64,000 nucleotides of DNA from UBA6059 sp964351595 (GCA_964351595.1 CAYGOT010000003.1:1-64000), one strand, 5' to 3'. Positions 36,224 through 45,564 are shown, counted from the stretch's first letter. A program made the numbers and translations. Notes: generated by a model from the sequence alone, not told the origin.

Positions 36224-37327
36224 CTAACCTATCACATCAGTGTAGATCCTATGTAGGTTTTTACCCATGATCTTGTCAATCTCATCCTGCGTATACCCTC
36301 GCTTAACCAAGCCATCATAGACTACATTCATTCGACTAGGCCCATTCAATTTTTCCAGGTACAGTGGCCAGTGATCCGGCTTGAACTGGGCTCCTTCCTC
36401 TTTGAGTAGGATCAGTATTTCCTCCTCCGTATCCGGAATAACCCTATGATCGCGATCACTGCCTATACAAACAGCGTCAATACCCGCGACTTTCACTGCA
36501 TGGTCAATATGGTCAAAGTACACCTCTGTGTTATTGGTTTTCTCGTGGGTCATGAATATTCTGATCTGAGTCAGTCCAACTACACCACCTTTATCTGCCA
36601 GGAGCTTTAAGTTTTCATCAGTTGTATTTCGGTCATGATCAAACAGCGTCTTGCAACATGTATGGGAGATGATCACCGGCTTTTCAGAATGCTCTATGGT
36701 CTCCTTCATGGTCAACATACCCGCATGGGACAGGTCAATCAACATGCCCATCTCGTTCATTTTGGCTATCATCTCAAGACCATAGGTAGACAAACCAGCA
36801 TCTGTACGTTCATAACAACCATCGCCTACATAGTTGCGGTAGTTGTACGTCAATTGGACGCTTCTCAGGCCGAGATTGTAAAAGAAATCCAGGCGGTCGA
36901 GTTCCTTTTCGATAGGTGCAGAGTTCTGGATTAAATAAAAAATAGCCAGCTTGCCTTCCTTCTTTGCTCGTTCGAAATCACTCATACTCTTGCATTTAAC
37001 AAAGAGTGAGGGATTGTCATCGAAATAGCGATCGTAGTTGGCCAGATCTTCAAGCAAGGTATGGAAGCCCTCCTCTCCATAGATCTTCGGGTCGGTCAAG
37101 GTAATGGTCACACTATTGGTTCCACTAGCTAAGATCTTTTTGACCAGATCCGGTGTATAGATCGTCCTGATCTCACCCATGGCATCCATGATAAGGCTTG
37201 GCTTGTCCACCCGCAGAGCAAAGGGCATTGCCGATAGGCCATTGCCCACTAGCAGCGCTCCTGTCAGGAGGGACGACTGTTTGATGAAACTTCTTCTGGA
37301 ATCTTTGATTGGGTTAATGCTCTTCAT
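36224..37327 (-). CDS. Membrane dipeptidase (peptidase M19), Tat-exported
   Basis: Zinc dipeptidase of the renal dipeptidase family (TIM-barrel amidohydrolase superfamily), 367 aa, exported. The ATG at 37325-37327 gives a twin-arginine signal (SRRSFIKQSSLLTGALLVG); a longer in-frame GTG start would bury it. Family marks include MIDLSHAGMLTMKETIEHSEKPVIISHTCC (zinc ligands and acidic residues) and GSDRDH. M19 enzymes cut dipeptides, often with a D-residue at the second position, so it may add to the cell-wall peptide salvage suggested by the 22-29 kb cluster. Confidence 0.9.
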   Translation of the reverse strand: MKSINPIKDSRRSFIKQSSLLTGALLVGNGLSAMPFALRVDKPSLIMDAMGEIRTIYTPDLVKKILASGTNSVTITLTDPKIYGEEGFHTLLEDLANYDRYFDDNPSLFVKCKSMSDFERAKKEGKLAIFYLIQNSAPIEKELDRLDFFYNLGLRSVQLTYNYRNYVGDGCYERTDAGLSTYGLEMIAKMNEMGMLIDLSHAGMLTMKETIEHSEKPVIISHTCCKTLFDHDRNTTDENLKLLADKGGVVGLTQIRIFMTHEKTNNTEVYFDHIDHAVKVAGIDAVCIGSDRDHRVIPDTEEEILILLKEEGAQFKPDHWPLYLEKLNGPSRMNVVYDGLVKRGYTQDEIDKIMGKNLHRIYTDVIG

Positions 37328-37432
37328 GATTGGTATTTTGCTGAAACTACACAAAATCCTCAAAAAGAAGAAGCAAAAATCTATGGCTGGTCTTACCACG
37401 TGCGATCACTGAGAATTATATAAATTCATCCT

Positions 37433-37996
37433 GTGAAGGGGTTGATATCAGAGATAAGAAGCTGTCGCGTCTGTGCTGACCATTTGGAGCATGGATGCAA
37501 TCCCGTCCTCGCAGCTGATCAAATGAGCAAACTGGTCATTATTGGGCAAGCACCGGGAAGTGTAGTGCACAGGACAGGCATTCCATGGGATGACAAAAGT
37601 GGCGAACGCCTCCGAGATTGGTTGCAAGTAGATACTGATACATTCTACGACCCTCAAAAGATCGCTTTGATTCCAATGGGATTTTGCTACCCCGGCAAAG
37701 GCCAATCGGGGGATCTACCACCGAGACCTGAGTGCGCACCTCTATGGCATGGAAAGCTGATGGAGCAAATGAGATCAACTCAGCTCACGCTACTGATCGG
37801 AGATTATGCACAGCAATACTATTTGGGTACTACCAAAAAGAAAACACTGACTGAGACGGTCAAAAACTTCGAAACTTACCTTCCCGAATATTTCGTGCTG
37901 CCCCACCCTTCTCCTCGCAATAATATCTGGCTCAGGAAAAATCAGTGGTTCGAAAACGAAGTGCTCCTTGAGCTTAGAAAGCGGGTTAATATCTAG
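37433..37996 (+). CDS. Uracil-DNA glycosylase superfamily protein
   Basis: A 187-aa protein with the UDG fold: LVIIGQAPGSVVHRTGIPWDDKSGERL (catalytic-loop region with GQAPG) and the C-terminal HPSPRN leucine-loop motif. It has two N-terminal Cys (SCRVCADH), as in some iron-sulfur UDGs, but the full four-Cys set is not seen. It probably excises damaged or deaminated bases; the substrate is uncertain. The start is a GTG at 37433, since there is no ATG before the conserved core. Confidence 0.82.
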   Translation: MKGLISEIRSCRVCADHLEHGCNPVLAADQMSKLVIIGQAPGSVVHRTGIPWDDKSGERLRDWLQVDTDTFYDPQKIALIPMGFCYPGKGQSGDLPPRPECAPLWHGKLMEQMRSTQLTLLIGDYAQQYYLGTTKKKTLTETVKNFETYLPEYFVLPHPSPRNNIWLRKNQWFENEVLLELRKRVNI

Positions 37997-38067
37997 TTTA
38001 AGATGTCTGTCAATTTAGGGTGATCGGGGCAACAATTGTTACCTTGCGTACTCAATCGATTTAAGCC

Positions 38068-38541
38068 ATGAAGATTCCTTTTTCCCTCGTTTTTATTCTA
38101 CTCGCCACTACTGCTCAGTCTCAGGAATATCTGAGTCTCGATAGTTTTTTGGGCCAGTGGGAGGGCACAGGAGAGCTATTCACACAAGAAGCCAGATATA
38201 AGATGACCTGGGAAGAAGTGCTGGAAGGACAGTATTTCAAACTCACTTTCAGCAATGAGATGATTGCAAGTGGTCAGGGCATTAAAGCTGAGGCCTACTA
38301 TCAACCTAGCGGAGAACATGATGTCATCGGTAAGTGGTTTGACAACCGTGGGTACTTTGTAGAGATAGAGGGTACTCTGGATCAGACATCACTTACCAGT
38401 CACTGGGTCAATGAGCACGAACAAGGCAAGACCATCTACACGCTGGTCAGCTCAGATAGTATCTCTGTTGAAGACTTTGTTTGGAAGAACGAAGAGTACG
38501 TGCCTTTTGGGAAAGCACAGTATTCCAAACTCGATGAATAG
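38068..38541 (+). CDS. Secreted hypothetical protein, lipocalin-like beta-barrel
   Basis: A 157-aa exported protein (signal peptide to about residue 18, ATTAQSQ). The mature part starts with SLDSFLGQWEGTGELF and is made of alternating short strands (KMTWEEVLEGQYFKLTF, HDVIGKWFDNRGYFVEIEG), like DUF1579 or lipocalin/nitrobindin-type barrels. No catalytic residues are evident. It converges with the next gene, with 5 bp between the stops. The function is unknown. Confidence 0.7.
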   Translation: MKIPFSLVFILLATTAQSQEYLSLDSFLGQWEGTGELFTQEARYKMTWEEVLEGQYFKLTFSNEMIASGQGIKAEAYYQPSGEHDVIGKWFDNRGYFVEIEGTLDQTSLTSHWVNEHEQGKTIYTLVSSDSISVEDFVWKNEEYVPFGKAQYSKLDE

Positions 38542-38546
38542 GTGCC

Positions 38547-39035
38547 CTAGAACCTAATCTTTACCTTATCATCAAAGAACTGAGCGATTTCGTCTCCACC
38601 TTTCAGTTTCCTGATTTCTTCTTCCAAAGTTTCGGTTTGTTGGTACCGGATAAGCATAGCCACATCTAGTGCGTAAACAAGCTTTTCTGCCGCCTTACCT
38701 TCGTCCATTCCTCCTTTTTTCGCCTGCTTTTTATAAAAAGAATCAAGCTTTAATATAGCGTAATACAAAAACGGTTTTTCTACGATGGTACGATCCTGGG
38801 GGGCCGTTGCGCTACCTTCGACTTTATAGGTATACTTTTGTCTCAGTGCTTCTATTCTGAGTGCCACATCTCTACCTAGTGGATGATCTTTGAGGTAGTC
38901 TTCGTCGATATCTGGATCTTCCAATCGGTGATCCATATAGTCGAAGTAGTAAACGCCTTCTTCATTCTGAGATTGGGCGGCAAATGGCATGGCTGCACAG
39001 ATGATAAGCGCCCATAGGGTGGTTCTTACTTTCAT
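38547..39035 (-). CDS. Secreted hypothetical protein
   Basis: A 162-aa protein with a clear signal peptide (LWALIICAAMPFAAQSQ). The mature part is charged and mainly helical, with no Cys. It contains DEDYLKDHPLGRDVALRIEALRQKY and a C-terminal helix TLEEEIRKLKGGDEIAQFFDDK. I do not recognise a family. It is a single-gene unit in a spacer-rich area upstream of msrA. Confidence 0.65.
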   Translation of the reverse strand: MKVRTTLWALIICAAMPFAAQSQNEEGVYYFDYMDHRLEDPDIDEDYLKDHPLGRDVALRIEALRQKYTYKVEGSATAPQDRTIVEKPFLYYAILKLDSFYKKQAKKGGMDEGKAAEKLVYALDVAMLIRYQQTETLEEEIRKLKGGDEIAQFFDDKVKIRF

Positions 39036-39233
39036 AGCTGGCTGATAAGTTTTAAAAACAAGGCAACCGAGAAAACCCGGCCGCCTGATCCATAGCTATA
39101 TCAAGAGTAAGGAATAAAAAGGGTAATCCAAATTACAAGTGGTGATTTACGGGTTTCTCCGATAGGTCAATAGGACTTTCTTCCTATGATCGTGGTGGCT
39201 TAGTAAGTAATACTCTTACTCCAACTATTCCGA

Positions 39234-39944
39234 CTAGTGAGGAAGGTCTTCTTTGAGCAATAGAGGGTACTTCTTCTGAAAAGCACGCAATCTCGGTATC
39301 GATACAGCCCTAACGTAAGATTGGTTGGGGTTCTTCTTCTCAAAGTCCTGATGGTAATCTTCAGCAACCCAAAACTTCTCCAACTCGCTGATCTCAGTCG
39401 CTATTGGCTTGCTGTACTCACCTGACTCTCCGACTTTTTTCTTCCATTCCTCTGCGATGGCCTTCTCCTCATCATTTTGGTAAAAAATAATCGATCTGTA
39501 CTGGGTGCCATAGTCGGGGTGTTGACCATTCACGGTAGTGGGATCGTGAGAGCCATAAAACACCTCTACCAATGTCTCAAAACTCACTACATCAGGATCA
39601 TAGTAGACTTCCACTGCCTCTGCATGACCTGTGGCACCACTTGCTACCTGGCGGTAAGTGGGGTTGCTCTCAGGGCCTCCGGCATAGCCGGATACTGCTT
39701 CCGCTACTCCATTGACGCTTTCGTAGATGGCCTCCACACACCAAAAGCATCCACTGGCAAAGTAGGCCTTGCTGAGGCCGTCGAGAGAGACCTGTTGCTT
39801 CGCTACCGCAATGACTTCAGCCTTTTCAGGTTCCTGCTTTGAAGTGGTGCCAGCCGAGCAGCTGACTGAGCCAAGTAACAAAAATAATGAAGCTATTTGG
39901 AGCATGAATAACCGGGGTTGTAGAGTAAACGAATTGTGCATCAT
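39234..39944 (-). CDS. msrA: Peptide-methionine (S)-S-oxide reductase, lipoprotein
   Basis: Repairs S-methionine sulfoxide in exported proteins. The catalytic Cys66 is in SGCFWCVEAIYE, followed by SGYAGG and GHAEAVEVYYDP; the C-terminal domain is complete (VAEDYHQDFEKKNP). An N-terminal lipobox (LGSVSC) shows it is a lipoprotein, which would be oriented toward the periplasm. The start at 39944 is the first Met of a Met-Met pair; a third Met at residue 14 would give a tighter signal peptide. MsrB is not present nearby. Confidence 0.93.
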   Translation of the reverse strand: MMHNSFTLQPRLFMLQIASLFLLLGSVSCSAGTTSKQEPEKAEVIAVAKQQVSLDGLSKAYFASGCFWCVEAIYESVNGVAEAVSGYAGGPESNPTYRQVASGATGHAEAVEVYYDPDVVSFETLVEVFYGSHDPTTVNGQHPDYGTQYRSIIFYQNDEEKAIAEEWKKKVGESGEYSKPIATEISELEKFWVAEDYHQDFEKKNPNQSYVRAVSIPRLRAFQKKYPLLLKEDLPH

Positions 39945-40021
39945 TAAAGAAATTGATTTACACTAATGACGCACAATCGATGGTTATTGTTTGGTTTACC
40001 TCTGAGATGTCAAGTAGCCGA

Positions 40022-41344
40022 CTACTTGATCAGGAGCACACGCCGATTGACTGGGTAGAGCCATTCTATGCCTCTTGTCGTGACGATGGCGTCATCTTCC
40101 AGAGGTACACGTAGTTTTTTACCATCCCATTCGGGAATACTGGTGTATGCAAACAACTCTATCGACAATAGGTTGGTCGGCTTGAGCTCATAGGTCAGAC
40201 GCATCGGATTGAAGAATGCAATAGACGGACCCACGCCGTGCCCCCAGTTGCCCACAGAATGGCAGCCGATGATGACGTCTGTTTTGTCAAGGTAGCGACC
40301 AGGCTGGTTAAACATCCCCATGCGGGCAAAACCTTTTTCCTCCAGCTCATTGTAGATATCTTCTGATGCCTGTTGCGCGCTCTTTCCCGGTTTGATCTGG
40401 CTGATCAATATCTCCCTGGCCTCTATAGCCTTATCGAAGGCTTTTTGGATGCTTTCGGGTACATCTGTCTCTCCATCCTTGAGCACATACGCCATGCGTT
40501 TCATGTCTGTGTAGAAATTCATCAGGCCAACACCCCAGTCGATCATCAATACATCTCCGCGCTGGATGATGCGATCACTCGAGGTAGCCTCAATGCCATC
40601 CGGGCCAGTGATGTAGACTGATGGCATACCAAATGATGTACCCAGATTGTTCTTAAACTGCTGCTCCGTCATCCACCAGGCTACATCTTCGAGGGTAGTT
40701 TTTCCCGGTGTGATCACTTCGTTGGATAGGGCTCGCTCAGCAAGCGTGTACGACAACTCCCCCGCCTCGGCAAAAGCTGCTATCTCTGACGCTACTCGCC
40801 TACTTCTAAAATCTGAGACAAGCTTTTCTGCCGACACAAAACGGTCAGCATATTTTTTTCCTAGTACTTCTGTCAGTTCAAGGAACTCAGTATGAGAAAG
40901 CCCATCAGCACCTCCGAAGTTCTTCGACATGTTGAGTCCGATCCTTTTGGGGTCTCGCTCGGCGACATAGTCGGCCAGTATCGCTGCACTGCCCACATAG
41001 TCATAGGCACCTCCCTCTTCCATCAGGTAGCCGCTAATACCCAGTGCCGCTCTCTCTATTCTGTCTTCTCCCTTATCAGTAAAAATATAATAGCCATTGG
41101 CTGAAGTGTAGCCACCACCCATGTCCGGCCAAAGCGGATCATAGTTGCCCTCACGGTTGGTCACTATCCACATGTCGATCTCATTCTCTCTCATTACTTC
41201 CGGTAGGACGAGCTTGAACTTATCATTTCTAATCTGATTCATTTTGCGCCAGCGGCGGTGAGCTTCTTGTCCAAGTGTTACCATATGGACGAGCATCAAT
41301 GCAATGATGAGCAATGACGATTTGGTTAGGAATGATTTCTTCAC
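40022..41344 (-). CDS. Exported M24 family metallopeptidase (Xaa-Pro aminopeptidase-like)
   Basis: A creatinase/aminopeptidase-P-fold protein (440 aa), probably removing N-terminal residues next to proline or acting on related peptides. The GTG at 41342-41344 gives a canonical signal peptide (KKSFLTKSSLLIIALMLVHMVTLGQ); a TTG 13 codons upstream is also open. Metal ligand positions appear as MIDWGVGLMNFYTDMKR (Asp, Asp), GHGVGPSIAF (His), LLSIELFAY (Glu) and LEDDAIVT (Glu). An N-terminal creatinase-N-like domain precedes the catalytic half. Confidence 0.86.
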   Translation of the reverse strand: MKKSFLTKSSLLIIALMLVHMVTLGQEAHRRWRKMNQIRNDKFKLVLPEVMRENEIDMWIVTNREGNYDPLWPDMGGGYTSANGYYIFTDKGEDRIERAALGISGYLMEEGGAYDYVGSAAILADYVAERDPKRIGLNMSKNFGGADGLSHTEFLELTEVLGKKYADRFVSAEKLVSDFRSRRVASEIAAFAEAGELSYTLAERALSNEVITPGKTTLEDVAWWMTEQQFKNNLGTSFGMPSVYITGPDGIEATSSDRIIQRGDVLMIDWGVGLMNFYTDMKRMAYVLKDGETDVPESIQKAFDKAIEAREILISQIKPGKSAQQASEDIYNELEEKGFARMGMFNQPGRYLDKTDVIIGCHSVGNWGHGVGPSIAFFNPMRLTYELKPTNLLSIELFAYTSIPEWDGKKLRVPLEDDAIVTTRGIEWLYPVNRRVLLIK

Positions 41345-41427
41345 GGTAGTATCGGTTTTGGTTTTGGGAATAAAGATATCCAAGCCTTTGCTAAATGCAC
41401 ATTTGCATTATACGACTGGTAGGTACC

Positions 41428-41460
41428 AAAAAAAAGCCCGGGAGTGTACTCCAGGGCTTT
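41428..41460 (-). terminator. Terminator of the SlyD-like gene
   Basis: On the minus strand AAAGCCC...GGGCTTT with inner GGAGT/ACTCC pairing makes a strong stem, followed by a T run. It lies between the SlyD-like stop and the M24 peptidase start. Confidence 0.85.
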
Positions 41461-41480
41461 CGAATAATATTTGATGATAA

Positions 41481-41978
41481 TCAATGCTGGTGTCCACCAG
41501 GACCATGCACATGACCATGCTCCAGCTCTTCGGCAGTCGCCTCTCTTACCTCGACTACTTTGCCTTCGAAATCCAGGGTCTTGCCTGCCATCTCGTGGTT
41601 AAAGTCCATTTTTACGGTAGTGTCAGCGATATCAATGATGATACCGTGGAGTGGATTACCTTCCTGGTCCTGCATTGGTACTTTGTTGCCCAGCTGAAGA
41701 AGGTCTTCATTGACAGCACCGTCTACCTTAAATATATCTTTTGACAAGTCAACAATCGCCTGGGGATCGATCTCTCCATAGCCCTCCTCAGGAGACACTT
41801 TGATGCTGTATTCTTCACCCACAGCCTTGCCTAATAATTGATTTTCAAATCCGGGAATCATCGCGCCCACACCAACCAAAAATGTCAATGGGTTAGCTTC
41901 ATCAGTCTTTTCAACAGGTTCTCCGTCCACTGCCAACGCATAGGTCACGGAAGCCACTGTGTTCTTTTCAATCTTCAT
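41481..41978 (-). CDS. slyD: FKBP-type peptidyl-prolyl isomerase, SlyD-like
   Basis: A 165-aa cytoplasmic proline isomerase and chaperone. The FKBP halves are ASVTYALAVDGEPVEKT and the region with EDLLQLGNKVPMQDQ... DFNHEMAGKTLDFEGKV; between them lies the IF chaperone insertion (SPEEGYGEIDPQAIVDL then the flap). The C-terminus HGHVHGPGGHQH is a metal-binding tail like SlyD's, likely for nickel or other ions. It is a single gene with its own terminator. Confidence 0.93.
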   Translation of the reverse strand: MKIEKNTVASVTYALAVDGEPVEKTDEANPLTFLVGVGAMIPGFENQLLGKAVGEEYSIKVSPEEGYGEIDPQAIVDLSKDIFKVDGAVNEDLLQLGNKVPMQDQEGNPLHGIIIDIADTTVKMDFNHEMAGKTLDFEGKVVEVREATAEELEHGHVHGPGGHQH

Positions 41979-42162
41979 TAAATCGTTTTTTTATTAATAA
42001 AGGCCGCAAGTTAATAAGAATAAGGGCCATCGACCAGGCAGGACACAAAGACTTAGCCTCATTCCCGCCAGGTCTTGAAGCAAGTCATCATTTGTTGCAT
42101 CTTAGATAGCGTTAGAAAGCTTCCGGCACTTTTGTTATATTGTCTTATACAAAACAGACGCT

Positions 42163-43227
42163 ATGAAATCACCAAGAAGAAAATTCATAAAGCAAACTGC
42201 TTATACTACCGCGGGACTAGGGCTCTCTGCTGGCATCCTCAATGCCTGCTCCTCTGGTTCTAAGCCTACCGGCGAATCGCAAAACGAAGCTCCGGCTGCT
42301 ACCGCCGTATCAGTCGACCCGCTCTTTTTCAAAATTTCACTGGCTCAGTGGTCATTGCACAATGGTTTTTTCGGAGATGCGCTCGATCAGGGCTGGTCTG
42401 TTTTTAACGAGGCGCTGCTGAAAGACCCTCAGTCTATCCTCCGAGGAGACCTGGATCCATTGAATTTTCCCGCTATCGCAAAAAATGAATTTGGTATCAA
42501 CGCTGTAGAGTACGTCAACATATTTTTCTACGGCAAAGGCAAGGATCAACAATACCTCAACCAACTCAAGCGGCGATGCGATGACAATGGGGTGTCGAGT
42601 TTGCTGATCATGTGCGACCGTCTGGGTGATCTTGGGGAGGCCAATGATGAATTGAGACGAACCGCTGTAGAAAACCATTACCCATGGGTCGAGGCTGCAA
42701 AGTTTCTCGGGTGTCACTCAATCCGGGTCAATGCAGCCGGAAGCGGTACCGCTGCTGAGGTTCAGCAGGCAGCTATTGATGGATTGGGCAGACTGAGTGA
42801 ATACGGTGCTGAAGCCGGCATCAACATCATCGTAGAAAATCACGGAGGTTATTCATCCGATGGCATGTGGCTCTCCGAAGTGATGCGGCAGGTCAACATG
42901 GACAACTGTGGCACTCTCCCTGACTTTGGCAACTTCTGCATCGAATCCGGCGATGATGGATGTATCAACGAATATGACCGATACAAAGGAGTGACCGAGC
43001 TGATGCCCTATGCGAAAGGTGTAAGTGCCAAGTCCCATGACTTTGATGCTTCCGGGAATGAGACCCATACCGACTATACCAAGATGCTCACTATCGTGAA
43101 AGAGGCTGGCTATAGTGGCCATATCGGTATAGAGTATGAAGGGGCAGTTATGAGTGAGTCAGATGGTATCAAGGCTACCAAGGCCCTGCTCGAGAAGACA
43201 GGGGCTTCACTCACATCGGGTGTGTAA
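42163..43227 (+). CDS. Sugar phosphate isomerase/epimerase family protein, Tat-exported
   Basis: A 354-aa xylose-isomerase-like TIM-barrel protein with a twin-arginine signal (SPRRKFIKQTAYTTAGLGLSAGILNACSS), also carrying a Cys that could be lipidated. Barrel segments include FGINAVEYVNIFF, LGCHSIRVNAAGSG, GINIIVENHGGYSS and GHIGIEYEG, whose Glu and His residues are probable metal ligands. It likely acts on a sugar or polyol in the periplasm; the substrate is unknown. Exported relatives of this kind are common in Bacteroidota. Confidence 0.87.
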   Translation: MKSPRRKFIKQTAYTTAGLGLSAGILNACSSGSKPTGESQNEAPAATAVSVDPLFFKISLAQWSLHNGFFGDALDQGWSVFNEALLKDPQSILRGDLDPLNFPAIAKNEFGINAVEYVNIFFYGKGKDQQYLNQLKRRCDDNGVSSLLIMCDRLGDLGEANDELRRTAVENHYPWVEAAKFLGCHSIRVNAAGSGTAAEVQQAAIDGLGRLSEYGAEAGINIIVENHGGYSSDGMWLSEVMRQVNMDNCGTLPDFGNFCIESGDDGCINEYDRYKGVTELMPYAKGVSAKSHDFDASGNETHTDYTKMLTIVKEAGYSGHIGIEYEGAVMSESDGIKATKALLEKTGASLTSGV

Positions 43228-43254
43228 AATGAACCAATGGTGTACTAAAATTGT

Positions 43255-43575
43255 ATGGTGTTCATGACTGCCTATAAAGATAGCTACCTGCCGATTGACC
43301 CTGATTTTATGGATGTGATCCGATTGGCACAGAAGAACTCAAAATCCGGAAAGGTTCATTTCTTCAATCCCCTGGATAAAGTAGATGAGGCCGCCGGACA
43401 TATTGTTGAACTAGTCAAGTCAGATAAAGGTCAGTTTATACATCTAAGTGAGGGGGGTAAAATTCGTCTGGATAAGATAATCACGCTCTTTGGTCGACCC
43501 GGCCCTGCGTATGAGCAGTACGATAGCTACGCCAATGCTTGTTTGGCCTGTGAAGACTTGGGGCAGTTCTACTAA
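43255..43575 (+). CDS. Rho-binding antiterminator (Rof)-like protein
   Basis: A 106-aa protein resembling the Rof/YaeO family, small Sm-fold proteins that bind Rho and block termination. Matching positions are Y-x-PID near residue 10 (Rof: YQPINCD), a following D-x-x-x-LA helix, a G/A-x-IVELVK strand, FIHLSEGG and especially GKIRLDKIITL, the most typical Rof strand. It carries an unusual C-terminal extension with two Cys (YANACLACEDLG). The ATG at 43255 or the one at 43264 could be used. The assignment is from pattern similarity only. Confidence 0.55.
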   Translation: MVFMTAYKDSYLPIDPDFMDVIRLAQKNSKSGKVHFFNPLDKVDEAAGHIVELVKSDKGQFIHLSEGGKIRLDKIITLFGRPGPAYEQYDSYANACLACEDLGQFY

Positions 43576-44036
43576 TTCTGAAGATCGTCGAAGGTGTCGA
43601 AAGCCATAGACCAAAACTCATCAAGCGCAATCATTCGAGGCTTGAAGAACTGGATCAACCCTGGCCAATCCTCTTTGTCTAATACATTGACATTGTCCAA
43701 GGACCGATAGATTAGACAGATCGGTCGACCGAGGCTATCAAAAGCAGCACTATCCCAAATCCACTCTTCGCCAATGGTGCTCTGAAAGAAGGCCTTCATT
43801 TGCTCAAACTGCTCCATGAATAGCAATTGCATATCCTTATCAGGGTGAGATAGCTCTATACCAATTTTTGCCTTTCGGTTATCAGCGTCTGTGATAAATC
43901 GAAGATGCCTCACTCCCGTCTTGTAGTTTACCCAATTGACCTTCACACCCGTGGCGGACATGATCGGGCGCATATACTGACCATAGGTAGTCCAGAACTC
44001 TTGTTTGACCTGAGAAGCTTCTTTGCGGGAATACAT
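43572..44036 (-). CDS. DUF4268 domain protein
   Basis: A 154-aa protein covering a DUF4268 domain, starting YSRKEASQVKQEFWTTYGQYM and containing KIGIELSHPDKDMQLLFMEQFEQM and a C-terminal MIALDEFWSMAFDTFDDL. DUF4268 occurs alone or fused to nuclease-like proteins; no activity is established. The ATG at 44034-44036 is used. Its start lies within a few bases of the PhyH stop, and it overlaps the convergent Rof-like gene by 4 bp. Confidence 0.8.
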   Translation of the reverse strand: MYSRKEASQVKQEFWTTYGQYMRPIMSATGVKVNWVNYKTGVRHLRFITDADNRKAKIGIELSHPDKDMQLLFMEQFEQMKAFFQSTIGEEWIWDSAAFDSLGRPICLIYRSLDNVNVLDKEDWPGLIQFFKPRMIALDEFWSMAFDTFDDLQN

Positions 44037-44039
44037 CAA

Positions 44040-44873
44040 CTATATCAAATCACTCATCTTATGAAAAGGCATCTCTTGAGGTCTTTGCAGCCAGTTTCGC
44101 TTGTCCCATTCATGCTGCCCATCAATCATGTGCAGGATGTAGGCCCATCGCGAATCGGGTGACTTGTTTTCATGACTCATGTGGACAAATGCACCGTGCA
44201 TTATGATCAGGTCTCCTTTTTTGGCCTCCAAAGTAATCATTTCTGATACGTCCCAGGACGGTGGAGTACCCTCAAAAACTACAGACTCATCATCCAATGA
44301 CCTAACGAAACGATAGTCCGCCAGACCCTGCTTATGACTACCTGGTATTCCCATCAGACAGCCATTGTTTGCGGTAGCGTCCTCCAGCGCCATCCAAAAT
44401 CCCGTGCAACTCTGAGGATGGGTACATAAAAAAGTACCATCCTGATGAGGCATCACCTTACCCCCTATTCTGGGCTGCTTAAAGATCACCTGACTCTGAA
44501 CAATGACAGGCTCGACCAAGTCAACCTGCCGGGCCATTGCATGAAGTTCCTTAGTATAGGAAATGGAACTAAAAACAGGATCAAGGTCGTGAAGTGCATG
44601 ACCAATTTTGTTGACTGATTTGATGCGGTCGTCCGTTAGAGAAGCTCCCTCTTCAAAAAAACACCTGATCTTATCCCCGCTTTCCAGGAAATAGGTATCA
44701 CTCGTCTTAGTCTGATCAACCGTGGAAAAAATGGAAAATTCCTCAAATGGCTGAGTTTGCAGAATAGACATGGCCTGCTGTCGACATTCATCAACTTGCG
44801 CTTCGCTGAGAAAGTCACGAATCAATAGATATCCCTGGCTTTGAAAAGCTTCAATCTCTTGCTCCGTCAACAT
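44040..44873 (-). CDS. Phytanoyl-CoA dioxygenase (PhyH) family protein
   Basis: Non-haem Fe(II)/2-oxoglutarate-dependent oxygenase, 277 aa, double-stranded beta-helix fold. The iron ligands are seen as MPHQDGTFLCTHP (HxD) and the distal His in IMHGAFVHMS; a 2-oxoglutarate-binding Arg should follow in PDSRWAY. The substrate is unknown: PhyH relatives hydroxylate fatty acyl-CoAs or many small molecules. ATG 44873 (LTEQEIEAFQSQGYLL) is preferred over an upstream TTG. DUF4268 follows immediately and is probably co-transcribed. Confidence 0.88.
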   Translation of the reverse strand: MLTEQEIEAFQSQGYLLIRDFLSEAQVDECRQQAMSILQTQPFEEFSIFSTVDQTKTSDTYFLESGDKIRCFFEEGASLTDDRIKSVNKIGHALHDLDPVFSSISYTKELHAMARQVDLVEPVIVQSQVIFKQPRIGGKVMPHQDGTFLCTHPQSCTGFWMALEDATANNGCLMGIPGSHKQGLADYRFVRSLDDESVVFEGTPPSWDVSEMITLEAKKGDLIIMHGAFVHMSHENKSPDSRWAYILHMIDGQHEWDKRNWLQRPQEMPFHKMSDLI

Positions 44874-44955
44874 GTTGAAAAAGTATTGAAAATAATCCAA
44901 AACCCTTGCATGCCGACAGCAATAGTCTATGTCAATTAATACGGTTTAATGGGGC

Positions 44956-45564
44956 TCAGTGAACCTGAAGTTCCTGAAGTTTATTCAGAGCAGTTTGTAG
45001 CTCTCGTTTCGTCTTAAGCATTTTTTGATGTGCATTGAACTTATGATCCTCAAACTCAGCGGATATGGCCTCTTTCTCTAAGAGCAGTTGATCGACCACT
45101 CTACCGCTCGCCTTAAATCGAAAACCAAAATATATCAATCCAATGACCAAAATACCGATTGCGCTCCATACCAATGAATGATAGGTCGCGTGTGATATCT
45201 CAATACCCATAAAAGGTATACTCCCATTTCTTGACTGGCTCTCAGTTAACTGTCTGCTCAGCCCATTCACACGAGCCGTCAAGGAGTCCTCCGTGATCTG
45301 AGCTTTCATCACCTTCTGCTCGAGCTCACTAATCGTTACATCCCGAGCACCCATTTCAGTTTGTACATTGCCCCATAGATCATCAAGCTTCGTTTTTGAA
45401 ATCACCTTATACTTATCGTAGGTTTCTGATTTTTCCATCAATTGGATGAAGTCATTGTCTAAAGATGGGGTCTGCGACCAAGCTCTGATAGCGAATAGAG
45501 CGATCAACAATTGGAGGACAATGGTGAGGTAGATAATGCGCTGGAGTTTCAAAGTTCGATTCAT
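44956..45564 (-). CDS. Hypothetical membrane protein with coiled coils
   Basis: A 202-aa protein with an N-terminal hydrophobic segment (IIYLTIVLQLLIALFAIRAWS), a coiled-coil region (about 60-115), a second transmembrane helix (SLVWSAIGILVIGLIYFGF, about 131-149) and a C-terminal coiled coil (EKEAISAEFEDHKFNAHQKMLKTKRELQTALNKL). The first segment may be an anchor or a cleaved signal peptide. No enzyme motif is visible. It is not a tRNA methyltransferase, though look-alikes are sometimes so labelled. Confidence 0.7.
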   Translation of the reverse strand: MNRTLKLQRIIYLTIVLQLLIALFAIRAWSQTPSLDNDFIQLMEKSETYDKYKVISKTKLDDLWGNVQTEMGARDVTISELEQKVMKAQITEDSLTARVNGLSRQLTESQSRNGSIPFMGIEISHATYHSLVWSAIGILVIGLIYFGFRFKASGRVVDQLLLEKEAISAEFEDHKFNAHQKMLKTKRELQTALNKLQELQVH

